This document shows positions 1-8,612 of a stretch of 64,000 bases of DNA, piece by piece. The stretch's first letter is position 1. The number at the start of each line of letters is the position of its first letter. A program made the position numbers and the translations under genes. Source of the stretch: Phycisphaerales bacterium (GTDB lineage Bacteria > Planctomycetota > Phycisphaerae > Sedimentisphaerales > Anaerobacaceae); contig PMZJ01000014.1 in assembly GCA_003170415.1 (NCBI GenBank), positions 39,489 through 103,488 of the forward strand, read 5' to 3'. The notes under the pieces were generated by a model. The model was not told where the DNA came from. It searched no databases and worked only from the letters and a program-made list of their open reading frames with translations.

Positions 1-2
1 CC

Positions 3-1562
3 AACTTCCGTGTCAGCCAGCCCGATACCAATGGCATATCAGCAGTCGGAATGGGACCTTCGGGACAATTCTTTATCAAAAAGGTCAATTCTTTTGCGCT
101 GATGACAAAGGACTATAGCAAACTTGGTTCTATGGCCGCGACAATCTCCGGCGCAAAATTCGCAAACCTGGCTTCGTCTCTCGATGCCTCGCAGGCCAAA
201 CAGTCATCAAATGAGCCGATATGGGCCTACGCGAATATGGTAAAAATCTCGTCGGTTTACAAAACGCAAATCTCCGATGGCCTGGAGGAAATGAGAAAGC
301 ACTTAGCCGACCCTGGAATGAGCATTCAGTCCCAAATCGATAATCTCGAAAAGAGCAAAAAACAGATAGCTGCCAAGGATCCCAACAGTCCGGCGATTGC
401 TGTCTTCGATACCCAGATTGAGTCTTTGAAAACCCAGAAGGCACAGGTACAAAAAAGTCCGGCGTTTATGGCCGGGCTTATGAACGCCTTCGCGGGCTAT
501 GCGAAAGATTTTATGCAGCAGTCAAAGTCAATAACGCTTTCTTGTAATCCAAAACCCGCCGTGCTCAATTTCAGGATTGGTTTGGATGCCCTGCCCGGGA
601 CGGAAATGGCCGGGATGCTTGTCGCCGAAGGCGCAGCGAAAAATAACCCGCTTGTCGGCTACACCGAGGATGGCGCGGCTATGAATTTTGTCGGGCGTAT
701 GAATCATTCATTAGCCAAGAAAATTAAAGCCAAGGCCGTTGACCTGATAATGCAGATGACCGGAAAAGACGCCAATGACCCCAACATCGTCAAAGCCAAA
801 AAGCTCTGCGATGATTATACCGACGCGATGGGCGATTTTATTGTTTGCTCATTTAAGATTAACCCCGGCGCAAAGCCGATGTTCGACGCAAAATATGTTC
901 TCGAAGTCAAAGATGCCAACGCGTTTAACAAAGTGACTAATGAATTTGCCCGGACCTGGGCCGGCGGCGCATTCGGCGACCTCTACAAAAAGATGGGCAT
1001 GGAAACCAGCTTTACCGTAAAACGCGGCGCGGAAAATTACAAGGGCGTTTCAATAGACGTCGCGAAATTGTCTATGAAATTTACTGATATCAATTCGCCC
1101 CAAGCTAAAATGCTCGAAGCGATGTATGGCAGCGGCTTTGAGTATCGCTGGGCGATTGTCAATGGCTTATGGGTATGCAGGATATCGAGCGACCCCAACG
1201 CCATTTACAAGCTCATCGACGAGGTAAAGGCGGGCACGCCCGCGCAGGTTTGTTCGGAAATGCAAAAGGCGATTGCCGTTATCCCGGACGCCGACAGCAA
1301 AGATGCCATAGTTACCTACAATTATCTGCGACTGATGAAAATGATGTCTGCTATGGGTACGATGCCGTTTACGATACCTGATGTGCCCAGCAAGAGCAAT
1401 CTTGTCTTCGCGGCCAAAGTCGATAACGGCTCATTTGCCCTCGATTTCGCTTTGCCCAAGGAGCATCTCTCCGAGATGATGATGGCGTTTCAGATGATAA
1501 TGCAGCAGCAAATGCAAACGAAACCAGGCCAACCGGTGCCTGTGTCGCCAGCCGGCAAATAG
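3..1562 (+). CDS. Hypothetical protein, 5' end outside the window
   Basis: The frame is open to the left edge, so the first in-window ATG (51) is probably internal and the gene starts upstream. The visible part is about 520 residues, with no clear membrane segment and a soluble, Lys- and Ala-rich composition. A helical stretch near residues 90-160 (relative to the ATG) contains coiled-coil-like repeats, and the last 40 residues are rich in Met and Gln with a Pro-rich tail. I do not recognise the family. It resembles the large secreted or periplasmic lineage-specific proteins common in planctomycetes, but any signal peptide would lie outside the window. Confidence 0.75.
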   Translation, partial: NFRVSQPDTNGISAVGMGPSGQFFIKKVNSFALMTKDYSKLGSMAATISGAKFANLASSLDASQAKQSSNEPIWAYANMVKISSVYKTQISDGLEEMRKHLADPGMSIQSQIDNLEKSKKQIAAKDPNSPAIAVFDTQIESLKTQKAQVQKSPAFMAGLMNAFAGYAKDFMQQSKSITLSCNPKPAVLNFRIGLDALPGTEMAGMLVAEGAAKNNPLVGYTEDGAAMNFVGRMNHSLAKKIKAKAVDLIMQMTGKDANDPNIVKAKKLCDDYTDAMGDFIVCSFKINPGAKPMFDAKYVLEVKDANAFNKVTNEFARTWAGGAFGDLYKKMGMETSFTVKRGAENYKGVSIDVAKLSMKFTDINSPQAKMLEAMYGSGFEYRWAIVNGLWVCRISSDPNAIYKLIDEVKAGTPAQVCSEMQKAIAVIPDADSKDAIVTYNYLRLMKMMSAMGTMPFTIPDVPSKSNLVFAAKVDNGSFALDFALPKEHLSEMMMAFQMIMQQQMQTKPGQPVPVSPAGK

Positions 1563-1626
1563 ATAGATTGCGGTAAAAGAAAAAACAGGAAGTTGCTCAC
1601 AAAGGATGATTGTGTGGCCGGCGGGC

Positions 1627-1893
1627 TTACTCTTCCCGGTCTTTATCATGGAGCAGCTTTTGCAGGTAGTCGTTTTCCCGGCGGGTAGCTTCAATATCCA
1701 AAAGAAGGTATTTTATACAAACCCGCAGGTAATCGAGCGATTCCCGCAGGCAATCGACGCTTGCCTGGAGTTCTTTCTGGTTTACTTCCGCCTTTTTGGC
1801 AAGGACTTCGAGGCGTTTAGATGTAGGGTCCGCGGCGCCTCCGAATTGCTTCACCAGTTCATTTAGCTCATCTGCCAGCCGTGCTTCATCCAT
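1627..1893 (-). CDS. Small coiled-coil protein of unknown function
   Basis: This 88-residue acidic protein is predicted to be almost wholly helical. Heptad-like Leu spacing runs from residue 35 to the end (QKELQASVDCLRESLDYLRV, then LLLDIEATRREN). An ATG lies 24 bases further upstream, but the start at 1893 is preceded by a GAGGG Shine-Dalgarno-like sequence at good spacing and is preferred. It is convergent with the gene ending at 1562. No family was recognised; a scaffolding or regulatory role would be a guess. Confidence 0.6.
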   Translation of the reverse strand: MDEARLADELNELVKQFGGAADPTSKRLEVLAKKAEVNQKELQASVDCLRESLDYLRVCIKYLLLDIEATRRENDYLQKLLHDKDREE

Positions 1894-2364
1894 CTCAGTA
1901 CCCTCGCAAAATCTCAAATCATTGCTGCCCGCTGTTTCGCCATCGGCACTGTCTCTATCTTATACGTGCAAAACACGTACCCGGCTGTAAGTTTAATCGA
2001 TATTTGTTTCGGTGATTTGTCCGGTTGCGATAGCGGTTCGCAAGCCCCGTTTGTTGTATTGACCTTGAGTTTTGTTTGACTATGCACGAATACAGGCGAT
2101 TTGCCGACTATGGCCGGGCGTTGCCAAAAAGCAACAGTTGGTTGCCGTTCTCAATTCACGGTTACCCTGTCATTTTCCGTTTATAACCTGTTGTGGCTAT
2201 TACCCGCCTTATGTTGCCATATGCCAACCCCTATGTTTACAAAAAGCAACACGTCCACGGTTTCAGTAAGGAAAACCGGGCTTAATACCATCCTGAAACT
2301 ATAAAAGCAGGTGGCATCAAGAGTATGTGATCCTAATTTTTCCGAAAAATTTACAAAAAACCTC
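1894..2364. other. Long intergenic region without a convincing gene
   Basis: About 470 bases hold only short, unconvincing frames. The one structure I can point to is a small hairpin at 1963-1979 (TACGTG, 5-base loop, CACGTA) upstream of the leftward coiled-coil gene. The right end leads into the padR promoter. Nothing here matches an RNA family I know. Confidence 0.4.
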
Positions 2365-2395
2365 TTGACAAGACGATATACTGTAATGTAGTATA
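2365..2395 (+). promoter_or_regulatory. padR promoter overlapped by a perfect inverted-repeat operator
   Basis: A consensus -35 (TTGACA, 2365-2370) is followed after 18 bp by a -10 (TAGTAT, 2389-2394). A perfect 6-bp inverted repeat, TATACT-N7-AGTATA (2377-2395), covers the spacer and the -10. PadR regulators commonly bind ATAC/GTAT-type dyads at their own promoters, so this is probably the autoregulatory site. The binding is inferred. Confidence 0.65.
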
Positions 2396-2450
2396 CTGGA
2401 TAGTTGCGGATTTTGATTATGGTTAAGCAAATGGATGTTGGAATAAAAAT

Positions 2451-2789
2451 ATGAATCTTGAAAACTGGCAAACACAGCTTCGCAAAGGTCTTTTGGATAT
2501 CGTTGTGCTGAATCTTCTTAATCGCGGCCCGTCACATGGCTACGAAATGGTGCAGACAATGAAACGCATCGACGGGCTTGCGATTCGTGAAGGCAATATC
2601 TACCCGGTTCTCGCCCGGCTGCAAACCGATGGCCTGGTGACAAGCTACTCCGAGCCATCCACCGACGGCCCGCCACGAAAGTATTTTAAACTTACCGAAG
2701 CCGGGCAAAAAGCTCTTGAGGATATGAATAAGCACTGGGACCAGCTTATCAGCAGTTTGGAATCAATCAGGAAAGGAACCGGATTATGA
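2451..2789 (+). CDS. PadR-family transcriptional regulator
   Basis: This 112-residue protein is a typical short PadR (PadR-s1). It has an N-terminal winged helix (LRKGLLDIVVLNLL, then GYEMVQ), the recognition-helix and wing region (IREGNIYPVLARLQTDGLV, then PPRKYFKLTEAG), and a C-terminal dimerisation helix. Its stop codon overlaps the next start as ATGA, so the two genes should be translationally coupled. PadR next to a HAAS-domain membrane protein is a recurrent pairing in which the regulator represses its own operon. The upstream dyad at 2377-2395 fits that role. The inducing signal cannot be read from the sequence. Confidence 0.92.
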   Translation: MNLENWQTQLRKGLLDIVVLNLLNRGPSHGYEMVQTMKRIDGLAIREGNIYPVLARLQTDGLVTSYSEPSTDGPPRKYFKLTEAGQKALEDMNKHWDQLISSLESIRKGTGL

Positions 2790-3898
2790 ACGCTCAATAC
2801 AGGCACAGCCAACCAGGATATTTGATGATTCTTATCGGCGTGATTCTGCTCGTGGTCGCAGCGTTCGTGTGGGTTTACGGTCTGCAACCACTGGAGATAA
2901 TTTTAGGCGCGATTGGAATCTTTCTTCTTGCTTTTGGTTATAAGCTAACCGTCGAAATAAAAAACGGTTTCCTGAGATTCTGGTTTGGGCTGGGGATATT
3001 TTGGAAGAAGATTGCTATTGAGCAAATTGTGTATTGCGAACCGTTCAGAGGGGTTTTCGCCGGCTGGGGCATTCGCTTTGTCTGGAACGGCTGGCTTTAT
3101 AACGTTTCCGGAATGAAGGCAGTAACCGTTGTCCTGAAATCCGGCAAAAAAATACACATCGGGACCGATGAACCTGTGCAGCTAATCGAGGCGATAAATT
3201 CGGTTTTGCATGGACAGGTCGGAGTTGAGTCAACACAAATGTGGAGTGAGGTCAAGGCGGATTATCTTAAGAGGGTGGAACAGGCATTGTCCGTTGCAAG
3301 GCATCCTCGCAGCTTTGAAATCCTGGCGGATGTGGGTAATCACCTTGACCGTCGGTTTACCGAACTCGAACCGCGGCAGCAAACATGGGAAAATTTTCAA
3401 AGGATTATTACGGAGATGGGCCCGCCGTCGGAGTATGCAGAGCTTGTAAACGAGGATAAGAAGTCCGGCAGGTTAAAACTTACTAAGCTTGAAATGAGTG
3501 CCATTGGCGTATTGCTTGTTGTGTTTGGCGTGAGCGCATATTTTTACCCGCAGATGCCGGAAAGAATCGTAACCCAGTGGGGCTTTCATGGGCAACCGAG
3601 CAGTTATATGCCGAAACCCGTAGGTATGTTTGGAACCCCCGTCATTTTTGCGGTCTTAGTAATCGCTCTTATCGTTATACCAAGAACCGCTTCGGTATCT
3701 GTGAACATAGAAGGATTCAGGAGGTTTTATGGTGGTTTGTTAATCGTGTTTTCCATCGTTATGCTGGCGGTTCAATACCAGATAATTTTGTGGAACCTGG
3801 GAATAAAAACAAATCCGAATGTGGTTGGTATCATCTCGGTATCTGCAATTATTGTCTGGATGGCCTTTCGGTTTTACCGGGCACGCCGACACAATTAA
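2786..3898 (+). CDS. HAAS/DUF1648-like membrane protein, PadR partner
   Basis: The 370-residue protein begins with two membrane segments (about residues 10-50) and a PH-like cytoplasmic stretch. A HAAS-like helical region follows (about 150-215: ADYLKRVEQALSV to EMGPPSEYAELV). The C-terminal half has a DUF1648-type motif (PERIVTQWGFHGQPSSYM) between further membrane helices. HAAS domains are typically encoded with PadR regulators and are thought to sense or transmit envelope signals. The start overlaps the padR stop by 4 bases. It is convergent with the serpin gene, and the two stop codons overlap by 4 bases. Confidence 0.8.
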   Translation: MNAQYRHSQPGYLMILIGVILLVVAAFVWVYGLQPLEIILGAIGIFLLAFGYKLTVEIKNGFLRFWFGLGIFWKKIAIEQIVYCEPFRGVFAGWGIRFVWNGWLYNVSGMKAVTVVLKSGKKIHIGTDEPVQLIEAINSVLHGQVGVESTQMWSEVKADYLKRVEQALSVARHPRSFEILADVGNHLDRRFTELEPRQQTWENFQRIITEMGPPSEYAELVNEDKKSGRLKLTKLEMSAIGVLLVVFGVSAYFYPQMPERIVTQWGFHGQPSSYMPKPVGMFGTPVIFAVLVIALIVIPRTASVSVNIEGFRRFYGGLLIVFSIVMLAVQYQIILWNLGIKTNPNVVGIISVSAIIVWMAFRFYRARRHN

Positions 3899-5172
3899 TT
3901 GTTTTGTGAAGCGGGATTTGCTACTCGGCCCAGGAACAGGATGCTGCCCGTCTGATTATCGCGAATCAAGAAGATAAAGGGATGGTCGGCCCTGAAGACC
4001 GGCGAGGGAGTTGGGATAGAGGTCAGTTTCATCGTCACGCCCGTGGCCGCAGCCGCTTCGGTGCCTTCTTCGTTTACCTCAACGTATGCCTTGTGGATGA
4101 CAGCCGATATGAAAAGGTCACGATTACCCGTCATACCGGAAAAGTCCGCTTTTCCCGAAAACGCATCCGGCATTCCCATCGCACCAAGCACCTTGGCCAA
4201 CTCAAACTCGCTTGTCATTTTGAACCTTGGGAAAAAGACCTGCACTTCACGTTTGTGAATCCTGGCCAGCCAGCCGGTGAGATTGTCGGAAACAAGCTCT
4301 TTTTCAAGGTCTTTGACGCCATCGGCCTTTTTAGGAAGCAGAACGACCATCGACAAATCGTTATTCACATAAGGCATCTCTAGTGCCTGAAGAATGTCTG
4401 TTTCCATATAGCCGAATTTTCCGGTCTGGTGCATCATAGGGGCATTTACGTTTTGGCCGCCTAAAAGGGTGAAGGGGGCATCCTGTGTTTGTTCGGGTTT
4501 GAACTGGCTTTCCCATTTGCCTTTGAAGTAAATGGCGTTTGTCAGGATAAGCCGGGTCATCGAATCGAGTGTTCCCGGCTTGATAAGCTCCTTTATCTTG
4601 TCTTTGGTTTTGTTTTCGACCCAGGCGTTGATTGTTTTTCGGGCCTCCTCGGTCTGCGTTTTGAAATCAACCTGCTCTAAATTGCCGTCGTAGTTTGTTT
4701 TGACGAGCGTCAAAAAGTCAGGCAGGAATTTATAATCCTTTTGCCCCCACAGCGCATTTGCGACTGTCAGCTCATAGCCACCTTTTTCGCCTGAAGCGTT
4801 TAATTGTTTGATGATTTCGCCGAATGTATAGTGAAAGTGTGCGATGGAGTGCGACTTTAATTCATTATTGTTGCTGTCTGCGGATATCGGAAATTCGAGT
4901 GCTTTTGCCATCTGCTCTTCGGTTTGACCTTTAGCGCCTGCATAGACCATCGCCAAGGCCGTCGATATGCTGTATGGCGACAGGAAAAGATTGCCCTGCT
5001 GCCCTGCAAGTTTGTTGTAAAGCTCTAAGGCGAATTTGTTATTTCCCATAACAACCCCGTGCTGGCTTAAGGCCTCAGACGAAGAAAGGACCTTTCTGTC
5101 CTCGGCTGCGCAGCTTGTAATAATAATTACGAGCGAAATTGAAATCAGGCAGGTTATTTTAACCGGTTTCAT
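3895..5172 (-). CDS. Serpin-family protease inhibitor, lipoprotein
   Basis: A full-length serpin of 425 residues. The N-terminus is a lipoprotein signal with lipobox ITSC (Cys21), so the mature protein should be membrane-anchored outside the cytoplasm. Serpin landmarks are intact: the NAIYFKGKWE strand region, the hinge EEGTEAAAAT (residues 368-377) with the small residues needed for loop insertion, and the C-terminal signature DHPFIFLIRDNQTGSILFLG. Counting from the conserved hinge Gly (P15, residue 370) puts P1 at Thr384 and P1' at Ser385. An inhibitory, not merely structural, serpin is therefore likely. The target protease is unknown. The gene appears to stand alone. Confidence 0.95.
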   Translation of the reverse strand: MKPVKITCLISISLVIIITSCAAEDRKVLSSSEALSQHGVVMGNNKFALELYNKLAGQQGNLFLSPYSISTALAMVYAGAKGQTEEQMAKALEFPISADSNNNELKSHSIAHFHYTFGEIIKQLNASGEKGGYELTVANALWGQKDYKFLPDFLTLVKTNYDGNLEQVDFKTQTEEARKTINAWVENKTKDKIKELIKPGTLDSMTRLILTNAIYFKGKWESQFKPEQTQDAPFTLLGGQNVNAPMMHQTGKFGYMETDILQALEMPYVNNDLSMVVLLPKKADGVKDLEKELVSDNLTGWLARIHKREVQVFFPRFKMTSEFELAKVLGAMGMPDAFSGKADFSGMTGNRDLFISAVIHKAYVEVNEEGTEAAAATGVTMKLTSIPTPSPVFRADHPFIFLIRDNQTGSILFLGRVANPASQNN

Positions 5173-5221
5173 ATCAGCGTCTCCCTAAAAACTTCTTATA
5201 TTACGCTTATTTGCGGCTATG

Positions 5222-5251
5222 TTGACAAGTCCGACGTATAAAGATTATAAT
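5222..5251 (+). promoter_or_regulatory. Near-consensus sigma-70 promoter
   Basis: TTGACA (5222-5227), an 18-bp spacer, then TATAAT (5246-5251), 42 bases ahead of the ATG at 5293. This is one of the best housekeeping-type promoters in the window. Confidence 0.7.
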
Positions 5252-5292
5252 GATTATACGGTTTCTTGAAAGCAATTATTTAAGGAGCAGCT

Positions 5293-6273
5293 ATGGAACT
5301 CGGAAAGAACAACCCGGTGGGGAGCTTCAAGAATCTTTTTATTGTTTGCGGTGTTCTTGCAGTTATTGTGCTTGGGGCACTTGCCGCGGGCGCTTTTGGG
5401 AAGGACTCAGCCGGCATCACCAGCGCATTGGGACTGCTTGTGGCGTTATTCTCACTGATAACGCTGGTAGTCATCTTCATGTCATCCCTCAAAATGCTCG
5501 ACCTTATCGACGACGGCAATGCCAGAATAGATAAGGTCGCCGACGAGCTGGAGAAGCTCCGGCAGGTCGTCAATCAGGTCAACATCAGCACTCACGTCAG
5601 CGAAATGGCCAAGACAATCGCTTTCCGCGACAGCGACACTCAGACCCTCAGGGATGCCGTTTTTGACAGGCTGCAGCAAAAGGATTTTGAATCGGCTTAC
5701 GAAATCATCGACGATATCGCTCACAACACCGGCTACAAGAAACTCGCCGACCAGCTTAAGGTACAGGCCGACAAATACCGCAACGCCACCGACGTCGACA
5801 GAATGAGCCAGATGATAACGCACATTGAGAAGCATTTAGATGACCATCAGTGGTCCAATGCCAGCGAGCAGATTGAACGGCTGATAAAAGAATACCCAAC
5901 TAACGACAAGGCCCTGGCGATGAGACAGCGTCTGGTTGAAAAGAAAGAGGAACGCAAGAAGTTACTGCTCAATGCCTGGGACGACGCCGTAAAAAGACAG
6001 GCCACCGACCGGAGCATTGAAATCCTGCGGGAGCTTGACCAGTATCTTACGCCCAACGAGGGGCTCGCCCTGCAGGAAGGAGCAAGAGACGTCTTCCGCA
6101 CCAAACTGCACAATCTCGGCGTCCAGTTCTCACTGGCCATATCGGGAAAACAATGGGCAAAGGCGCTTTCGACGGGACAGGAAATCATCGTCGATTTCCC
6201 CAACAGCCGAATGGCCGAGGAAATCCGCGAAAAACTCGACGCCCTAAAAACCCAGGCCGAAAAAAAGGCGTAA
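5293..6273 (+). CDS. Membrane-anchored protein with coiled-coil and TPR-like helical domain
   Basis: The 326-residue protein has two membrane helices (about residues 15-35 and 42-62). A coiled-coil linker follows (about 65-100), then an all-helical region in which degenerate TPR-like pairs recur (LQQKDFESAYEIIDDIAHNT, DDHQWSNASEQIERLIKEYP, ISGKQWAKALSTGQEIIVDF). AAGGAG precedes the ATG. Such a layout suits an inner-membrane scaffold whose helical repeats face the cytoplasm. I do not recognise a named family. Confidence 0.75.
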   Translation: MELGKNNPVGSFKNLFIVCGVLAVIVLGALAAGAFGKDSAGITSALGLLVALFSLITLVVIFMSSLKMLDLIDDGNARIDKVADELEKLRQVVNQVNISTHVSEMAKTIAFRDSDTQTLRDAVFDRLQQKDFESAYEIIDDIAHNTGYKKLADQLKVQADKYRNATDVDRMSQMITHIEKHLDDHQWSNASEQIERLIKEYPTNDKALAMRQRLVEKKEERKKLLLNAWDDAVKRQATDRSIEILRELDQYLTPNEGLALQEGARDVFRTKLHNLGVQFSLAISGKQWAKALSTGQEIIVDFPNSRMAEEIREKLDALKTQAEKKA

Positions 6274-6354
6274 AGAGTAACTTCGAAAATAACGCGCACA
6301 GCGGAAGTGATTGTTCATTTCGCAGGGGTAATGCGCGGCCCGGCAATCCGACTA

Positions 6355-6900
6355 TTACTGGAAGTTGAACAGCGACTGCGTTTTTACAATCGCTATCTGG
6401 TCGGGATACGCGGCGAAAGTGTGAATGTGAAGCTCGGTTTTTCTCGCCTCGAAATCGACGTAGCAGAATGGCTGCAGGCCGTCTATCTCAAGCTCGGGGA
6501 ACCTGACGAATACGCCCCGGTCCCGGCCGAATCGCTCAAGGTCGGCGAAGCTCTGCCGATACAGATTTACGCTGAGACGCTCAACCTGGAAATCGGTCAT
6601 ATAGCTGACGTTTTTGCTGAGCGTGCATTTGTGAGAGCGGGGGCCGTGGAACTGGAAACGCTCAATAAGTCCTCGCTCAGGCAGCATCTGGGTCGGTGTG
6701 CTGATGACCTCAGCCAGGCATACGTCGCCCGCGAAAACGCTCACAACATGCGTGCAGCCCGTAACCCAGATAAGCGCCTCGTACTTATCGCTTTTAAGTC
6801 GTCTGCTAGCGTAAATGTTGAACAGCTCCGGATGCAATGGTCTTTGGAATAAACTGAAGGCTAATTCCTCGATGGCTACATTGACTTGCGGCGATTCCAT
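6355..6900 (-). CDS. DUF2617-like protein
   Basis: The 181-residue protein resembles the DUF2617 family in its LYxRPLHPELFxI-like opening (FSLFQRPLHPELFNIYASRR), the central THVVSVFAGDVCLAEV stretch and the mixed alpha/beta pattern to the end. The function is unknown; the family is found in planctomycetes and actinobacteria. The opposite strand also has an open frame of similar length (6307-6852), but the leftward protein has natural composition and family resemblance. The product is probably cytoplasmic, as no signal or membrane segment is visible. Confidence 0.75.
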   Translation of the reverse strand: MESPQVNVAIEELAFSLFQRPLHPELFNIYASRRLKSDKYEALIWVTGCTHVVSVFAGDVCLAEVISTPTQMLPERGLIERFQFHGPRSHKCTLSKNVSYMTDFQVERLSVNLYRQSFADLERFGRDRGVFVRFPELEIDGLQPFCYVDFEARKTELHIHTFAAYPDQIAIVKTQSLFNFQ

Positions 6901-7113
6901 AGTTCCTCAGGCCTTAAAATCTATTGTTGTAATCCGTTCCACAACCTCATTATACAAAAAAATAAGCACAAAATTCAAGCCAATTATCAGTATTGATAAG
7001 GGCGTTTCCGATACTTATAGGACGATTATTACACAAACCACGATTTCTAAACGGGTAACAGAAGGGGGGTTTTGATAAAAAATTTTATGGTTGGGCGGAT
7101 ATATCGTAGTTTT

Positions 7114-8031
7114 TTATCGCTGGAACATCAGGGCGTTAATCAAAGTTGCGATTATGTCGTAAAACGCGTGCGTTCCCGCCGTGATTCCGAAACCGCGTAT
7201 GGCAAATAATGCGGCGAAATACACGCCTGCCGTTGTTCGGAATGCGAACTTGGCCCAGTCGAATAAATCGCCCTGGTTTGCCCGCCCGGTCAGGAAATCT
7301 ATGTGATGATGTGCGCCGAAAAGACCGGCGGAAACAAGCACCGCGATGATGACAGCGCTGTGCTGATTTACTCCAATCACGTCCTGCAGCAAAAGCATTA
7401 TCGCGCATATCAATATCAGCCGGAACAACAACTCCTCGTAGATTCCCGCGCCGATACCTGTAACGATATCGGCAAGCAGTGATGATTGTGGCTTTGGCTT
7501 GGCAACAACTGCGGCCTTTGGCTGTTGATATTTTGTTTTTGCCGGCGTCGTGTTTTGGTGGGCTGCACACTGCACAACAATCGCCGTCGGCGTAACGTCG
7601 TTAATCCGGCTGTGCCTGGGTGTGGTCGTGCTGTTCAGAAACAAGCTCAGTACGATAAGCGGTATGGCTAACAGAATGCACTCAATCGTCATCGGCAGCA
7701 TATCGCCTAACGAAACCCACCATGGTTTTTTCGAGACAAGCTGGTAAGCCAGCAGTATAACGACAACAAGTAACGCCGGTGTCGCCCAGAGAAATTTGCC
7801 GCCGAAGCCCAGGTATCGCAGTAAATCCTGCAGCCAGACAAACGCTACCACGCGAATTTGTGTCTGGCTGAGAACGTCGGTATTGATTAATATCGTCCCC
7901 AGCTCATAAAAAATTATGAAGGGCAGCAGATAAACGATTGCATAGATGGGCCGGCTCGTTCGCTCCAGATACGAGTCGCGCGTGAATTTGAACCATTGAT
8001 TCGATGAAGCTCTTTGTTTTCTTCTTGCCAT
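7114..8031 (-). CDS. CPBP-family intramembrane metalloprotease
   Basis: This 305-residue polytopic membrane protein carries the ABI/CAAX-protease motifs: EELLFR (residues 199-204), a second motif with His (GAHHHID, about 239-245) and a third (GTHAFYDI, near the C-terminus). These supply the Glu and His residues that bind the metal. A hydrophilic loop of about 40 residues rich in Pro, Lys and Ala (roughly 140-185) precedes the catalytic core and is unusually long. In bacteria these proteases process peptides or help envelope protein maturation; the substrate here is unknown. No obvious operon partner. Confidence 0.85.
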   Translation of the reverse strand: MARRKQRASSNQWFKFTRDSYLERTSRPIYAIVYLLPFIIFYELGTILINTDVLSQTQIRVVAFVWLQDLLRYLGFGGKFLWATPALLVVVILLAYQLVSKKPWWVSLGDMLPMTIECILLAIPLIVLSLFLNSTTTPRHSRINDVTPTAIVVQCAAHQNTTPAKTKYQQPKAAVVAKPKPQSSLLADIVTGIGAGIYEELLFRLILICAIMLLLQDVIGVNQHSAVIIAVLVSAGLFGAHHHIDFLTGRANQGDLFDWAKFAFRTTAGVYFAALFAIRGFGITAGTHAFYDIIATLINALMFQR

Positions 8032-8143
8032 TCCGTTGGCTACCTGCTTCCTTTAACCGCGATATTTTTTACCGCGGCAAAAGTTTACCTGCCCCTCGAC
8101 CTAATTACAATACTAAATTGATTGACGCGTTTATATTACTAAT

Positions 8144-8179
8144 GTCATTTCGAGCGAGCCGCAGGCGAGTCGAGAAATC
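8144..8179 (+). repeat. REP-like palindrome, GTCATT(T/C)CGAGCG family, copy 1
   Basis: It reads GTCATTTCGAGCGAGCC and continues to GTCGAGAAATC, with complementary ends. It is related to the copies at 8541-8576 (inverted) and 34535-34568 (inside proS). Together with the 8541 copy it brackets the GIY-YIG gene. Confidence 0.75.
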
Positions 8180-8220
8180 TGTTAACATTTGGATAGGACA
8201 TTTGATAGCATAATAGCAGT

Positions 8221-8508
8221 ATGAAAAACTTTCACATTTACATTATGTCCAGCAAAACTGGAACTCTGTACACTGGTATCACAAGTAATATCAAGAAACG
8301 TGTTTACGAACACAAGAATCATCTTATTCCCGGTTTCACAGACACATATAACGTCAACCGACTGGTTTATGTTGAAATCTTTGGTGATGCCTTATCTGCC
8401 ATCGCGCGAGAAAAACAAATCAAACGCTGGCGAAGGGAAAAGAAGGTGAAGCTTATCGATTCAACAAATCCCAAATGGGATGACCTTGCTGCTGACTGGT
8501 ATTCTTAA
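8221..8508 (+). CDS. GIY-YIG nuclease-domain protein (UPF0213-like)
   Basis: A stand-alone 95-residue GIY-YIG domain. The motif strands are visible as FHIYIMSS and LYTGITSN, followed by the Arg in IKKRVYEH. The metal-binding Glu region is represented by LVYVEIFGDALSAIAREKQI and KRWRREKKVKLI. Members are small presumed structure-specific DNA endonucleases of uncertain cellular role. The gene sits alone between two inverted copies of one REP-like palindrome, which may be coincidental or may mark mobility. Confidence 0.88.
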   Translation: MKNFHIYIMSSKTGTLYTGITSNIKKRVYEHKNHLIPGFTDTYNVNRLVYVEIFGDALSAIAREKQIKRWRREKKVKLIDSTNPKWDDLAADWYS

Positions 8509-8540
8509 ATAGGCAAAGATATTGAAACAATTATTAAACA

Positions 8541-8576
8541 GATTCCTTGACTGCGCTTCGCTCCGCTCGGAATGAC
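8541..8576 (-). repeat. REP-like palindrome, GTCATTCCGAGCG family, copy 2
   Basis: In reverse complement it begins GTCATTCCGAGCGGAGCG and ends AAGGAATC, matching copy 1 (8144) and the proS copy (34535). Its orientation is opposite to copy 1, so the two face each other across the GIY-YIG gene. Confidence 0.75.
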
Positions 8577-8612
8577 ATTCACAACTCTTTTCCGCAAAGG
8601 TAATTTGAAAAT

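Noticed and set aside
3..50. Treating the ATG at 51 as the start of the first gene
   Set aside because: The frame is open to the edge, and no ribosome site precedes position 51.
6307..6852. Rightward open frame of 181 codons opposite the DUF2617-like gene
   Set aside because: Only the leftward frame has family resemblance and natural protein composition; this one is its antisense shadow.
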